Source: Xanthomonas sp. AM6 (GTDB lineage: Bacteria; Pseudomonadota; Gammaproteobacteria; Xanthomonadales; Xanthomonadaceae). From it: a DNA stretch of 64,000 bases. The notes under the pieces are model-generated. The model was not told the origin of the DNA. It searched no databases and was given only the letters and a program-made list of their open reading frames with translations. How positions within the stretch are numbered: the first letter of the stretch is position 1; every line of letters begins with the position of its first letter. The stretch spans positions 4,304,501 to 4,368,500 of the forward strand of contig NZ_CP106869.1 in NCBI RefSeq assembly GCF_025665335.1, given 5' to 3'. A program made the position numbers and the translations under genes. Shown here piece after piece: positions 47,890-58,152 of this stretch.

Positions 47890-47900
47890 ATGCTCGATAA
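47466..47900 (+). CDS. four-helix-bundle protein (23S rRNA intervening-sequence protein family)
   Basis: This 144-residue protein of the S23/IVP family has [40 protein letters not shown], then [20 protein letters not shown] and [10 protein letters not shown], the hallmark order. The fold is a four-helix bundle that forms pentamers; the function is unknown. The GTG start and the first residues (IRDSQE) are encoded by the left repeat arm, and the last residues (SPISNPQ) by the right arm. The stop overlaps the accC start by 11 bp, so ribosomes may pass directly into accC. Confidence 0.9.
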   Translation: MIRDSQERPHERLLVWRDAMSLVESVYRFTHGFPDSERFGLTAQMRRAAISVPSNIAEGAARRSTAEYLHFLSMARGSLSQLDTQRQIAERLQFQAADTATIELMDRTFSRLNALIRSLEGSRALREPSALYESPISNPQSHAR

Positions 47901-49257
47901 AGTCGTCATCGCCAATCGCGGCGAAATCGCGCTGCGCATCCTGCGCGCGTGCCATACGCTCGGCATCCGCACGGTCGCGGTGCATTCCACCGTGGACCGC
48001 AACCTCAAGCACGTGGCGATGGCCGACGAGTCGGTGTGCATCGGCCCGGCGTCCTCGGCCGAGAGCTACCTCAACATCCCGGCGCTGATCGCCGCGGCCG
48101 AGGTCACCGACGCGCAGGCCATCCATCCCGGCTACGGCTTCCTGTCGGAGAACGCCGACTTCGCCGAGCGCGTGGAGCAGTCCGGCTTCATCTTCATCGG
48201 GCCCAAGGCCGACACCATCCGCCTGATGGGCGACAAGGTCGAGGCGATCCGCGCGATGAAGGCCGCCGGCGTGCCGTGCGTGCCCGGTTCGGGCGGCCCG
48301 CTGGGCGAGGACATCGTCGCCAACACCAAGATCGCGCGCGAGATCGGCTACCCGGTGATCATCAAGGCGGCCGGCGGCGGCGGCGGCCGCGGCATGCGCG
48401 TGGTGCATTCGGAGGCGGCGCTGAAGGCGGCGATCGAGACCACCAAGTCCGAGGCCAAGGCCGCCTTCAGCAACGACCAGGTGTACATGGAGAAGTTCCT
48501 GGAGAACCCGCGCCACGTGGAGATCCAGGTGCTGGCCGACGGCCAGGGCAACGCCATCCACCTGGGCGAGCGCGACTGCTCGATGCAGCGCCGGCACCAG
48601 AAGGTGGTGGAAGAAGCGCCGGCGCCGGGCATCACCGAGGAACTGCGCGCCGAGATCGGCAAGGTCTGCGTGGACGCCTGCGTGCGCATCGGCTACCGCG
48701 GCGCCGGCACCTTCGAATTCCTGTTCGAGAACGGCCGCTTCTACTTCATCGAAATGAACACGCGCATCCAGGTCGAGCATCCGGTGACCGAGCGCATCAC
48801 CGGCATCGATTTGGTGTGCGAGCAGCTGCGCATCGCCGCCGGGCAGAAGCTGACCATCAAGCAGAGCGACATCGTGCTGCGCGGGCATGCGATCGAGTGC
48901 CGCATCAACGCCGAGGACCCGGAGACCTTCATGCCCAACCCGGGCCTGATCACCGGCTTTCACCCGCCCGGCGGCCCCGGCGTGCGCGTGGACACGCACA
49001 TCTACAGCGGCTACAAGGTGCCGCCGAACTACGACTCGATGATCGGCAAGCTGATCGTGCACGGCCCCGACCGCGACACCGCGATCGCGCGCATGCGCGT
49101 GGCGCTGAGCGAGATGGTGGTGGACGGGATCAAGACCAACATCCCGCTGCAGCAGCGGATCATGCGCGACAAGGGCTTCCAGGCCGGCGGGCAGAACATC
49201 CACTACCTGGAAAAGCGGTTGGCCGAGCGCAAGAACAAGTCGATCGCGTTGGTGTGA
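47890..49257 (+). CDS. accC: biotin carboxylase subunit of acetyl-CoA carboxylase
   Basis: This 455-residue ATP-grasp enzyme carboxylates BCCP-bound biotin. Motifs are [32 protein letters not shown], the glycine-rich ATP loop [37 protein letters not shown] and [17 protein letters not shown] 47890 begins right after the repeat arm, so the bases upstream (GAATCCCCAATCCC) contain no Shine-Dalgarno site. Translation probably depends on coupling with the preceding gene. Confidence 0.98.
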   Translation: MLDKVVIANRGEIALRILRACHTLGIRTVAVHSTVDRNLKHVAMADESVCIGPASSAESYLNIPALIAAAEVTDAQAIHPGYGFLSENADFAERVEQSGFIFIGPKADTIRLMGDKVEAIRAMKAAGVPCVPGSGGPLGEDIVANTKIAREIGYPVIIKAAGGGGGRGMRVVHSEAALKAAIETTKSEAKAAFSNDQVYMEKFLENPRHVEIQVLADGQGNAIHLGERDCSMQRRHQKVVEEAPAPGITEELRAEIGKVCVDACVRIGYRGAGTFEFLFENGRFYFIEMNTRIQVEHPVTERITGIDLVCEQLRIAAGQKLTIKQSDIVLRGHAIECRINAEDPETFMPNPGLITGFHPPGGPGVRVDTHIYSGYKVPPNYDSMIGKLIVHGPDRDTAIARMRVALSEMVVDGIKTNIPLQQRIMRDKGFQAGGQNIHYLEKRLAERKNKSIALV

Positions 49258-49444
49258 GGGGCTGGGATTGGGGATTGGGGATTGGGGAGTCGCAAAGGCG
49301 GAGCCCGATTTCTGATCAGTCCTGGGAGGCGCATGGTTTTGATGACGCGCCTCCACAGCCTTCCGAATACGCGCGTGGTGGGCTGAAGATCGAACCGGCA
49401 GCCGTGGTGGTTGCGCGCGATCGGCATCGCCGCCGGGTCCTGCA

Positions 49445-50338
49445 TCAGCGCCTGGCGTAGCGGCTGGGCGGTTCGCCCACGTGGCGGCTGAAGGCGACGC
49501 TGAAGGCGCTGGTCGAGCCGTAGCCGACGCGCTGCGCCACCTCGCCCACGCTCAGGCCGTCGCGCCGCAGCAGGTCCTTGGCCACCTGCATGCGCCAGGC
49601 CAGCAGGTATTCCATCGGCGGCACGCCGACCGTGCGGGCGAAGCGGTCGAAGAACGTCGAGCGCGACAGCGCCGCCGCCTGCGCCAGTTCGCCCACCGTC
49701 CAGGCATGGTCGATGCGCGCATGGATGCGCTTAAGCGCCACCGCCAGCCGTTCGTCGCCCAGCCCACGCAGCAGGCCCGGCGGCGCGTTCCCCGCGCTGG
49801 TCCAGCGCATGGCCTCCACCAGCAGCATCTCCACCAGTCGCGACAGCATGTAGGCGTTGCCCGGCTTCGCGTCGTGGTACTCCTCGCCCACCATCTGCAC
49901 CAGTTGCATCAGGCGGCCCGCGCCGCGCACGTGCACCACCGCCGGCAGCAGCGAGACCAGCAGCCCGGCCTGCGCGCTGTCGAACAGGAAGGCGCCGCCC
50001 AACGAGCGCATGTCCGGCGCGCCGTCCGGGTCGCCGTGGCGGCGTTCGCCCTGCCCGCCGGGCACGAGCTTGGGGTCGATGAACACCGGCGGCGCCGGCA
50101 CCAGGCTGGAGAGCGTGAACGCCGGCGTGGCCGGCAGCAGCACGAAATCGCCCGCGCCGATGGTGATCGGCGCATGCCCGTCCACCGCCAGCACGGCCGT
50201 GCCTTCCAGGACGATGCAGAACCCCGGCTGCCCGTACTCGGCATAGCGCACCGCCCAGTCGCCCTTGCCGCTGATCAGGTTGGCGAACACCGCTCGCGGG
50301 TGCAGCAGGCGGACGACGTCGGAAAGCGGATCGCTCAT
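49445..50338 (-). CDS. AraC-family transcriptional regulator (cupin N-terminal type)
   Basis: This 297-residue regulator has an N-terminal cupin domain (FCIVLEGTAVLAVDGHAPIT, then GDFVLLPATPAFTL), as in AraC_binding_2/cupin-6 regulators of dehydrogenase genes. The C-terminal double helix-turn-helix has WTVGELAQAAALSRSTFFDR, then FARTVGVPPMEYLLAWRM and VGYGSTSAFSVAFSRHVGEP. It is divergent from the SDR gene with a 98-bp gap and probably controls it. Confidence 0.93.
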   Translation of the reverse strand: MSDPLSDVVRLLHPRAVFANLISGKGDWAVRYAEYGQPGFCIVLEGTAVLAVDGHAPITIGAGDFVLLPATPAFTLSSLVPAPPVFIDPKLVPGGQGERRHGDPDGAPDMRSLGGAFLFDSAQAGLLVSLLPAVVHVRGAGRLMQLVQMVGEEYHDAKPGNAYMLSRLVEMLLVEAMRWTSAGNAPPGLLRGLGDERLAVALKRIHARIDHAWTVGELAQAAALSRSTFFDRFARTVGVPPMEYLLAWRMQVAKDLLRRDGLSVGEVAQRVGYGSTSAFSVAFSRHVGEPPSRYARR

Positions 50339-50436
50339 TCGGACTTTGGCTAAAACATTACGGATTGCGCATTATCGATCATCCTGAGCGGCTGGCCTAT
50401 CGTTCTTCCCGTCCCACCCACCCTTCGGAGAACGCA

Positions 50437-51183
50437 ATGAAGAAGACCGTCCTGATCACGGGCTGCTCGTCCGGCTACGGCCTGGACACCGCGCGCCACT
50501 TCCTGGCGCAAGGCTGGAACGTCGTCGCCAGCATGCGCCAGCCGCAACCGGCGCTGTTGCCGGCCTCGCCGCAGCTGCGCGTGCTGGCGCTGGACGTGAC
50601 CCGGCCCGACAGCATCGCGCAGGCGCTGCAGGCGGCCGGCCCGATCGACGTGCTGGTCAACAATGCCGGCATCGGGCTGTTCGGCGCGTTCGAGGCCACG
50701 CCGATGGCGACCGTGCGCGAGGTGTTCGAGACCAACACCTTCGGCGTCATGGCGATGTGCCAGGCGGCGATCCCGCAGATGCGCCAGCGCGGCGCGGGCG
50801 CCATCGTCAACGTGACCTCCAGCGCCACCCTCGCGCCGTTCCCGCTGGTGGCCGCGTACACCGCAAGCAAGACCGCGGTGCAGGGCTTCACCGCGTCGCT
50901 GCAGCACGAACTGCGGGCGTTCGGCGTGCACGCCAAGCTGGTGGAGCCCGGCTACGGGCCGTCCACCCGGTTCACCGCCAACGGGCAGCAGCGCATGCAG
51001 GGCCTGATCCCGGACGCCTACGCGCCGTTCGCCCGCGAGGTGTTCTCCAGCCTGGGCCACCCGGCGGCGGTGACCACGGCACCCGATGTCGCCGAGGCGA
51101 TCTGGCACGCGGCCAACGACGCAACCGACCGCCTGCACTACCCCGCCGGCGCCGACGCCATAGCGCTATCCGAACAGCGCTAG
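50437..51183 (+). CDS. short-chain dehydrogenase/reductase (SDR)
   Basis: This 248-residue classical SDR has VLITGCSSGYGLDTARHFLA (TGxxxGxG cofactor loop), the NNAGIGL motif near 75, GAIVNVTSSATLAPF with the catalytic Ser, and AYTASKTAVQGFTASL with the catalytic YxxxK. The substrate is unknown. The start is ATG 50437 with CGGAG. Together with the divergent AraC gene it forms a self-contained regulator/oxidoreductase module between inverted repeats. Confidence 0.93.
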   Translation: MKKTVLITGCSSGYGLDTARHFLAQGWNVVASMRQPQPALLPASPQLRVLALDVTRPDSIAQALQAAGPIDVLVNNAGIGLFGAFEATPMATVREVFETNTFGVMAMCQAAIPQMRQRGAGAIVNVTSSATLAPFPLVAAYTASKTAVQGFTASLQHELRAFGVHAKLVEPGYGPSTRFTANGQQRMQGLIPDAYAPFAREVFSSLGHPAAVTTAPDVAEAIWHAANDATDRLHYPAGADAIALSEQR

Positions 51184-51286
51184 GTCACCACATGCATCCG
51201 CAGAACACGACACCCCGAGCCGCACGGGACCGGCAGGAACCGGGAACCGCCTTTGCGAATCCCCACTCCCGAATCCCCAATCCCGG

Positions 51287-51640
51287 CTACTTCCCCTGCG
51301 TCCCAGCCACCGGCTCGGCGCCCAGGCTCGAGGTCGGGCTGACGATCATCACCGTCTCGGTCGAGCCGTCCGGCCAGACGATCTGGAAGGTGCTGCCTGG
51401 CGGCAGCGTGGAGAACGGCATGCCGCTGCGGGCGCGGTAGATCGCCGCCACCTGGGCGGCGCCGGCGCGGCGCACGTCCGGGTCGGCATGCGTGGTGGTC
51501 AGCTCGACCTTGGACAGGCCGCGGTAGCGCTGCTCGCTCGTGTCGATCAGCAACAAGCCGGCCGCGGCCGCCGAGTAGGCGACCAAGGCCAGCACCCAGA
51601 ACCAGAACTTGGCGCCGTGCAGCCATTGCCGGTATTTCAT
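51287..51640 (-). CDS. small membrane-anchored protein, function unknown
   Basis: This 117-residue protein has one N-terminal membrane helix (FWFWVLALVAYSAAAAGLLL) and a soluble part with RGLSKVELTTTHADPDVRRA, then PPGSTFQIVWPDGSTETVMI. I do not recognise the family. It overlaps the preceding gene by 4 bp (ATGA), so the two are coupled. Its stop codon coincides with the end of the heptad repeat arm, which may have replaced the original 3' end. Confidence 0.75.
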   Translation of the reverse strand: MKYRQWLHGAKFWFWVLALVAYSAAAAGLLLIDTSEQRYRGLSKVELTTTHADPDVRRAGAAQVAAIYRARSGMPFSTLPPGSTFQIVWPDGSTETVMIVSPTSSLGAEPVAGTQGK

Positions 51641-52581
51641 GAGCCTGCTCCTGTCCTGTCCACCAGGCGGTTGACCATGTCGTTCATCGTGTCCGTGCCT
51701 TGCCGCGGCACCGCGGCGTCGTAAACAAAACTGCTGAAATCCTGGGTCGGGTCCTGCGAACAGATCCCGCCGTTGGCGCAATAGCGGGTCATCAGCTCGC
51801 TGTCCGGGCCGCAATCGAGCCCCAGCCGGCACGCCGCCAGTTGCCAGGCCAGTTCGGTGAAGGCGGTGCCGGCGATGCGCTCGTCCAGGCTGTCGTCGCC
51901 GCTGGCGGCCAGGCCCATCGCCGGCGCCAGCGCCATGTACGCGTCCGGATCGCCGGAGGCGCGGACCCGTTCGACCAGTTCGCGCTTGTAGTCGGGCGAG
52001 GGCTGCAAGGGCTGCCCCAGCGCCAGCAGCGCCGCTTCGGCGGCCAGGTTGCCGCCGCGCGCGGCCTGCACGCGCTGGGCGACGATGGCCTGGCGGGTCA
52101 GGCCGTCGCCGGGCACGAAGCCGGCGCAGCGGCGGCCGACCCGCGCGCGCGCGGCGACCATGCGCGCCGAGGTCGGCAGCCGCGCCGCGTCGATGGCGCG
52201 GGTGTCGGCGGCGAAGCCGGCCGGGTCCATCGCATAGCCGGCGCAATAGTCGTAGATGCGGCTGAGCAGCCAGGACGCATCGGCGTCGCCCTGCGCGACG
52301 GCGGCGGACAGCTGCTGCGCGGAGCGGTACAGGTCCGGACTGCGCTCCAGCGCGGCGCGGCGGTCGGTCGGCAACGCCTGCAGGGCCGACACCGATGTCC
52401 GCGGCCGGCGGTCCTGGGCCGCCGTCGCCAGGTCGGGCGCTGCCGTGGCCGCCGTCTCAGCGGCGACGGCCGGCGTCGCGGGCGCGGCGGCCGGCAGCAC
52501 GGCGCGGTAGCCGACCACGCCGAGCAGCAGCGCGGCAGGCGTCAGCAACAGCCAGGTTTTGCGGGACACGGCGAAGGACAT
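51637..52581 (-). CDS. membrane-anchored or exported protein, function unknown
   Basis: This 314-residue protein has an N-terminal hydrophobic segment (TWLLLTPAALLLGVVGYRAV), an Ala/Pro linker, and a helical C-terminal region with conserved-looking cysteines (YDYCAGYAMDP, ACRLGLDCGPDSELMTRYC, GGICSQDP). The helical part resembles Sel1-like or lysozyme-inhibitor-type repeats only loosely, and I cannot name a family. The start is ATG 52581. It is co-transcribed with the small gene downstream. Confidence 0.75.
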   Translation of the reverse strand: MSFAVSRKTWLLLTPAALLLGVVGYRAVLPAAAPATPAVAAETAATAAPDLATAAQDRRPRTSVSALQALPTDRRAALERSPDLYRSAQQLSAAVAQGDADASWLLSRIYDYCAGYAMDPAGFAADTRAIDAARLPTSARMVAARARVGRRCAGFVPGDGLTRQAIVAQRVQAARGGNLAAEAALLALGQPLQPSPDYKRELVERVRASGDPDAYMALAPAMGLAASGDDSLDERIAGTAFTELAWQLAACRLGLDCGPDSELMTRYCANGGICSQDPTQDFSSFVYDAAVPRQGTDTMNDMVNRLVDRTGAGS

Positions 52582-52778
52582 GCGCGAAGGCGATGAGGGC
52601 GGCAGGCGGCAAGGGCGGCCGCGCGTGGGGAACCGGCGGCCGCCGCAATGTCGCAGTCTAGCGCAGCCGATGGCAGGCCACGACACGTGCGCCGCCACGG
52701 CGCGATCGCGGCCGGCGCGCGCCGGGCCGGCGCGGCGGTCGTCTAAGATGCCCGGTCTTCCCCCCTCGTGCCCGACCG

Positions 52779-53699
<921 letters not shown>

Positions 53700-54390
53700 G
53701 GCCGGTAGTACGCCGCCGTTTCCTGGCCGCGCAGGCCGGTGCGTTCACGCCGCCCTGCGGCCAGGCTGCGGATCGCCACCGTCAGCAGCGCCGCCTCGGC
53801 ATGGATCGCCAGCACCCGCGCGTGCGGCCGCCAGCCCTGCGCGCGCAGGCAGCGCTCGTGCCAGCGATGGCCGCGCCGCGCCCGCGGCAGCCGCCAGGCC
53901 AGTTCCAGCGCCACCGCGCACACCGCCGCCGCGCCCAGCGCCTGCACCAGCGCGGCCCAGGCCGCGGCGTGCAGTAACAGCCACAGCGCCAGCGGCGGCG
54001 GCGCGGGCGGATACGGCAGCGCGAACACTCCCCACGACCAGCCCTGCCTGACCGCGCGGTGGCGGCCGTCGGCATCGGCCCAGATCCGGTAGCGGCGCGC
54101 GCCGATCCCCGGCGGCGGTCGCGTGGGGCGGCAGCCCGCGTGCAGCGGCGCGCGCGCGAAACGGGGGTGGCGGATGATGGCCTGCGGCGGGGCTTCCTGC
54201 GTGTGCATCGGCGCGTCCTGGTCCATGGCAGCGGTCGGTCACTGGTCCTGCGTGGCAGGCGGTGCGGCGTCTTCGCCACGCCCACCTGCCGGCAGCGACA
54301 GTATCAACAACAAAAAGGTAATTGAAAGCCGTACGAACCAACCTCTCCGGTCGACGCGGCTATACCTCGCCTCCCCCTGCGGAGGTGAGC

Positions 54391-54768
54391 GTGAGGAGCG
54401 TGAGCAGCAAGCTGTACGAACGGGTGCGCGAGGCGCGCAAGCTGACCGGCCTCACCCAGGAAGCGCTGGCGCTGGACCTGGCGGTGACCCGCAGCGCCGT
54501 GGCGCAGTGGGAGATGGCCGACGGCACCGCGCCGGCGGTGGAGCACCTGATCGCGCTGGCCCGCCGCAGCGGGCTGACCTTCGAATACCTGGCCACCGGC
54601 CGCGGCGAGCGCGTGTTCGGCGAACCGCTGTCCGTCGCCGAGGAAGCCGCGCACTACCGGCAGTTGTCCGACCAGCAGGCGCGCCTGCTCGACGGCTTCG
54701 AGACCCTGAGCCCGCGCCAGCGCGCCGGCCTGCTGGACCTGATCGGCGCCGGCAAGAAGCGGCGCTGA
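54391..54768 (+). CDS. XRE-family helix-turn-helix regulator
   Basis: This 125-residue protein has an N-terminal Cro/CI-type HTH: LYERVREARKLTGLTQEALA, then LDLAVTRSAVAQWEMADGTA. It is followed by EHLIALARRSGLTFEYLATG and a short helical tail. The start is GTG 54391, five bases after a strong GGAGG; GTGs at 54385 and 54400 are alternatives. Its target is unknown. Confidence 0.85.
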   Translation: MRSVSSKLYERVREARKLTGLTQEALALDLAVTRSAVAQWEMADGTAPAVEHLIALARRSGLTFEYLATGRGERVFGEPLSVAEEAAHYRQLSDQQARLLDGFETLSPRQRAGLLDLIGAGKKRR

Positions 54769-54787
54769 GCGGCGGGCCGGGCGCTCT

Positions 54788-54855
54788 TGCAGGAGCGGCT
54801 TCAGCCGCGACCGGGCCTGGCCGGGGTACTTGTCGCGGCTGAAGCCGCTCCTGCA
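54788..54855. repeat. REP-like inverted pair
   Basis: This is a complete hairpin-forming pair of the GGCTTCAGCC element with CAGGAGCGG ends, just downstream of the XRE regulator. Confidence 0.8.
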
Positions 54856-54938
54856 GGAAGCCGAAGAGGCCGGCCCTGCACTGCAGCCCGCGCCGCTGCG
54901 TGCTTGAATAGCGCTCTCGTTGTCGCCGTCGCCCGCGC

Positions 54939-55895
54939 ATGCCCGATCCCAACCCGCCCCGTCCCAGCCTCGCCACCCTGCTGCGCCAGCCCGGCCGGTC
55001 CGCACCGGACCAGGCCGATGCCGCCACGCCGGCGGACGCGGACCCGGGCGCCGATCCGGATGCGGCCGCCAGCCAGGTCGCCGCGCCCGACCCGGGTCCC
55101 GGCGTTGTGTCCCGCGCCGACGTCGCCCCGGCGCCAGCGCAAGCGACACCGCCCGCGCCGGGGCTGGCGCCTGCGATGGACACGGATGCGTCGCCGGTCG
55201 CATCAGCTTCCGTGGCGCCGCCGCCCGCCTCCGACGCTGGCATGTCGACCGCGCCGCTCGGCGCTGGCGCATCGGATGCCGCATCGGGGTCGGTCCTGGA
55301 TCCCGAACCGGACCCGGAGCCGGTCCAGGAGCCGACGCCAGCGCCGGCCCTGACGGCCACGGCCTTCCCCACGCCAGCCGCCGCGCCCAGCTTCATGCGG
55401 CGCGGCGCACCGCGCCGGCCGGTGCTGCGCGCCGCGCCGTGGCAGTGGATCGCGCTGGCCGGGCTGTGCCTGCTGCTGGCGCTGCAGATCCTGGTCGCCG
55501 ACCGGCAGCGGCTGGGCGCCGATGCGCGCTGGCGGCCATGGGTGGCCGGCGTGTGCCAGGCGCTGCGCTGCAACCTGCCGCCGTGGCGCGAGCCGGGTGC
55601 GTTCACCATGCTCAGCCGCGAAGTGCGGCCGCTGCCCGGCCGCGCCGGCATCCTGCAGATCCAGGCCACGTTCCGCAACGACGCGCGCTGGGCGCAGGCC
55701 TGGCCGCTGCTGCAACTGTCGCTGGCCGACGCCGACGGCCGCACCATCGGCAGCCGCGTGCTGCGTCCGGAGGAATACCTGGGCCGCGCCCGCCCCGACG
55801 CGGCGACGCTGGCGCCCGGGCAGAGCGCGCAGGTGGCGTTCCAGGTGCGCGAACCGGCGGCCGGCACCGCGGCATTCAGCTTCGACTTCCACTGA
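54939..55895 (+). CDS. DUF3426-domain membrane protein
   Basis: In this 318-residue protein residues 1-155 are a low-complexity Asp/Pro/Ala-rich cytoplasmic region. One membrane helix (WIALAGLCLLLALQILVA) lies around 168-185. The C-terminal DUF3426 domain has RWRPWVAGVCQALRCNLPPW, then ILQIQATFRNDARWAQAWPL and RVLRPEEYLG. Many members start with an MJ0042 zinc ribbon; none is present here. The position between prmA and fis is the standard context. Function is unknown. Confidence 0.88.
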   Translation: MPDPNPPRPSLATLLRQPGRSAPDQADAATPADADPGADPDAAASQVAAPDPGPGVVSRADVAPAPAQATPPAPGLAPAMDTDASPVASASVAPPPASDAGMSTAPLGAGASDAASGSVLDPEPDPEPVQEPTPAPALTATAFPTPAAAPSFMRRGAPRRPVLRAAPWQWIALAGLCLLLALQILVADRQRLGADARWRPWVAGVCQALRCNLPPWREPGAFTMLSREVRPLPGRAGILQIQATFRNDARWAQAWPLLQLSLADADGRTIGSRVLRPEEYLGRARPDAATLAPGQSAQVAFQVREPAAGTAAFSFDFH

Positions 55896-55905
55896 AACGC
55901 TGTGA

Positions 55906-56283
<378 letters not shown>

Positions 56284-56547
56284 GGGGCCGGGATTCGGGA
56301 TTCGGGATTCGGGACTGCAGGACCACGTTCTCGTGCAAATCGCGGTCAAGCGAACCAATAAAAAAGCCGCCTTTTTCTGCAGAAAAGGCGGCTTTTTCTA
56401 TTTCAATCTCGGCGCTTCCCTGTAGGAGCGGCTTCAGCCGCGACGCGTTAGCGGTAAGGCGTCGCGGCTGAAGCCGCTCCCACAGGAGGCGGCGCGCTCC
56501 CCGCGAATCCCAAAATCCCCAATCCCCAATCCCGAATCCCGGCCCCC
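56284..56547. repeat. heptad inverted-repeat arms around a terminator and a REP pair
   Basis: GGGGCCGGGATTCGGGATTC at 56284-56303 (continuing to about 56314) is inverted at about 56517-56547. Both arms are GGGATTC heptads. Between them lie the fis terminator and a REP-like pair (56421-56484). Confidence 0.75.
56361..56397. terminator. bidirectional terminator between fis and the lipid operon
   Basis: The long stem AAAAAGCCGCCTTTT / AAAAGGCGGCTTTTT with a six-base loop has A- and T-runs on both sides, so it can end the convergent fis and CdsA-like transcripts. Confidence 0.9.
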
Positions 56548-56548
56548 C

Positions 56549-57523
56549 TCACACCCACCCATACCGGATCAGGTGGAAGAACACCGGCGCGGCGAAGCAC
56601 ACCGAGTCCAGCCGGTCGAGCACGCCGCCGTGGCCTTCGATCATGTGGCCCCAGTCCTTGATGCCGCGGTCGCGCTTGATCGCCGACATCACCAGGCCGC
56701 CGAAGAAGCCCATCAGGTTGGCCACCAGCGCCAGCGCGAACGCCTGCAGCGGCGAGAACGGGGTGATCCACCACAGCGCCGCGCCGAGCAGGCTCGCCGA
56801 CAGGAGGCCGCCGACGAAGCCTTCCACGGTCTTGGACGGCGACAGCTTGGGCGCGATCAGGTGCTTGCCGATCAGCTTGCCCCACACGTACTGCAGCACG
56901 TCCGAGGACTGCACCACGATCACCAGGAACGCGAACAGCAGCAGGTTGCGGCCTTCGTAGCCGGGAATCTCCAGGTTCAGCAGCGCCGGCACGTGCGAGA
57001 TGCAGAACACGCAGATCATCAGCCCCCACTGCACTTTCGCGGTGCGCTCCAGGTAGCGCGTGGTGTCGCCGCCGATGGTGGCCAGGATCGGCAGCACCAG
57101 GAACGCGTAGACCGGGATCAGCAGCGTGTACAGGCCGTACCAGCCGCTCCACACCAGCCAGTACTGCCACGGCAGCACGATGTAGAACGCGGCCAGCAGG
57201 GCGTAGTAGTCGCCGCGCCGGGTCGGCGCCAGGGTGATGAACTCGCGCAGCGCGAACAGCGACACCAGCGCGAACAGCACGATCACGCCGATGCGCCCGA
57301 ACACGAACGCCAGCGCCACCACCGCCGCCATCACCCACCACGCGCGGATCCGCGCCACCAGATTGTCGAGCACCGCGCTGGGGCGTTCGCGCGCGCGCCA
57401 GCGCAGCGTCTCGGAGATCAGCGTGGCCAGCAGCAGCACCGCGGCGATGCCCAGGAACAGCCAGATCGTCTGCTGCCGCAGCGAGGATTGCTGCAGGTGG
57501 TCGCTGAAGGCGATCGGGTTCAT
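56549..57523 (-). CDS. CdsA-family phosphatidate cytidylyltransferase (YnbB-like)
   Basis: This 324-residue multi-pass membrane protein has the CDP-diglyceride synthase signature near the C-terminus: SAIKRDRGIKDWGHMIEGHG, followed by GVLDRLDS. This matches the family pattern with all conserved Lys, Asp, His and Gly residues. It activates phosphatidate with CTP. It is last in the operon and overlaps the acyltransferase gene by 4 bp. It is the counterpart of E. coli YnbB and likely a second CDP-DAG synthase beside the housekeeping CdsA. Confidence 0.92.
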   Translation of the reverse strand: MNPIAFSDHLQQSSLRQQTIWLFLGIAAVLLLATLISETLRWRARERPSAVLDNLVARIRAWWVMAAVVALAFVFGRIGVIVLFALVSLFALREFITLAPTRRGDYYALLAAFYIVLPWQYWLVWSGWYGLYTLLIPVYAFLVLPILATIGGDTTRYLERTAKVQWGLMICVFCISHVPALLNLEIPGYEGRNLLLFAFLVIVVQSSDVLQYVWGKLIGKHLIAPKLSPSKTVEGFVGGLLSASLLGAALWWITPFSPLQAFALALVANLMGFFGGLVMSAIKRDRGIKDWGHMIEGHGGVLDRLDSVCFAAPVFFHLIRYGWV

Positions 57524-58152
57524 CGCGCCGCCTCCATCTGTTCCGGCGACAGCGCCAGCAACGCCGCGCGCGTGCGCTCCAGGAACGCCTGCTTGTCCTC
57601 GCCGGCGCCCAGCCGCAGCGGCGCGCCGAAGGTGGTGGTGCACAGCAGCGGCAGCGGCAGCCACTTGCCCTTGGGCATCACCCGCTTCAGGTTGTCGATC
57701 CACACCGGCACGAATTCCAGTTCCGGCCGGTGCCGCGCCAGGTGGTAGATGCCGCTCTTGAACGGCAGCACGCCTTCCTCGGTGTTGCGCGTGCCTTCCG
57801 GGAACAGGATCAGCGAGCCGCCGCCATCGACCGCTTCGCACAGGCAGTCGATCGGATCGCGGGTGCGCTGCGCGGCCTCGCGCTCGATCAGCACGCCGTT
57901 GAACACCGCGTGGATCAGGTAGCGGCGCAGCGCGTCGCGCTGCCAGTAGTCGGCCGCGGCCACCGGCCGCACCTCGCGCCGCAGCGACGCCGGCAGCGAC
58001 GACCAGATCAGCACGAAGTCGCCGTGGCTGGCGTGGTTGCCGTAGTACACGCGGCGCTCGCTGGAAGGCATGCAGCCGCGCCAGAACGCGCGCGCCCCGG
58101 TCAGGGTGCGGATCGCGGCACTGCAGCCGCGGGCGATCAGGCGGTCGATCAT
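57520..58152 (-). CDS. PlsC-like lysophospholipid acyltransferase
   Basis: This 210-residue acyltransferase has the catalytic HX4D motif in GNHASHGDFVLIWSS (about 38-52) and FPEGTRNTEEG (about 118-128), the acceptor-binding motif. It acylates a lysophosphatidic acid or similar. It overlaps both neighbours by 4 bp. No such gene is in the E. coli ynbABCD operon, so it would supply phosphatidate directly to the downstream CdsA-like enzyme. Confidence 0.9.
   Translation of the reverse strand: MIDRLIARGCSAAIRTLTGARAFWRGCMPSSERRVYYGNHASHGDFVLIWSSLPASLRREVRPVAAADYWQRDALRRYLIHAVFNGVLIEREAAQRTRDPIDCLCEAVDGGGSLILFPEGTRNTEEGVLPFKSGIYHLARHRPELEFVPVWIDNLKRVMPKGKWLPLPLLCTTTFGAPLRLGAGEDKQAFLERTRAALLALSPEQMEAAR

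Larger units (their letters stand above)
49261..51287. mobile_element. AraC/SDR gene pair bounded by 41-bp inverted repeats
   Basis: The left arm 49261-49301 and right arm 51247-51287 are inverted copies with 37 of 41 bases identical, each ending inward in TCGCAAAGGCGG. The left arm starts 3 bp after accC. The right arm ends on the stop codon of the next minus-strand gene. Between them are only an AraC regulator and a short-chain dehydrogenase, which separate accC from its usual neighbour prmA. It may be a transferred cassette; no transposase is present. Confidence 0.5.
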
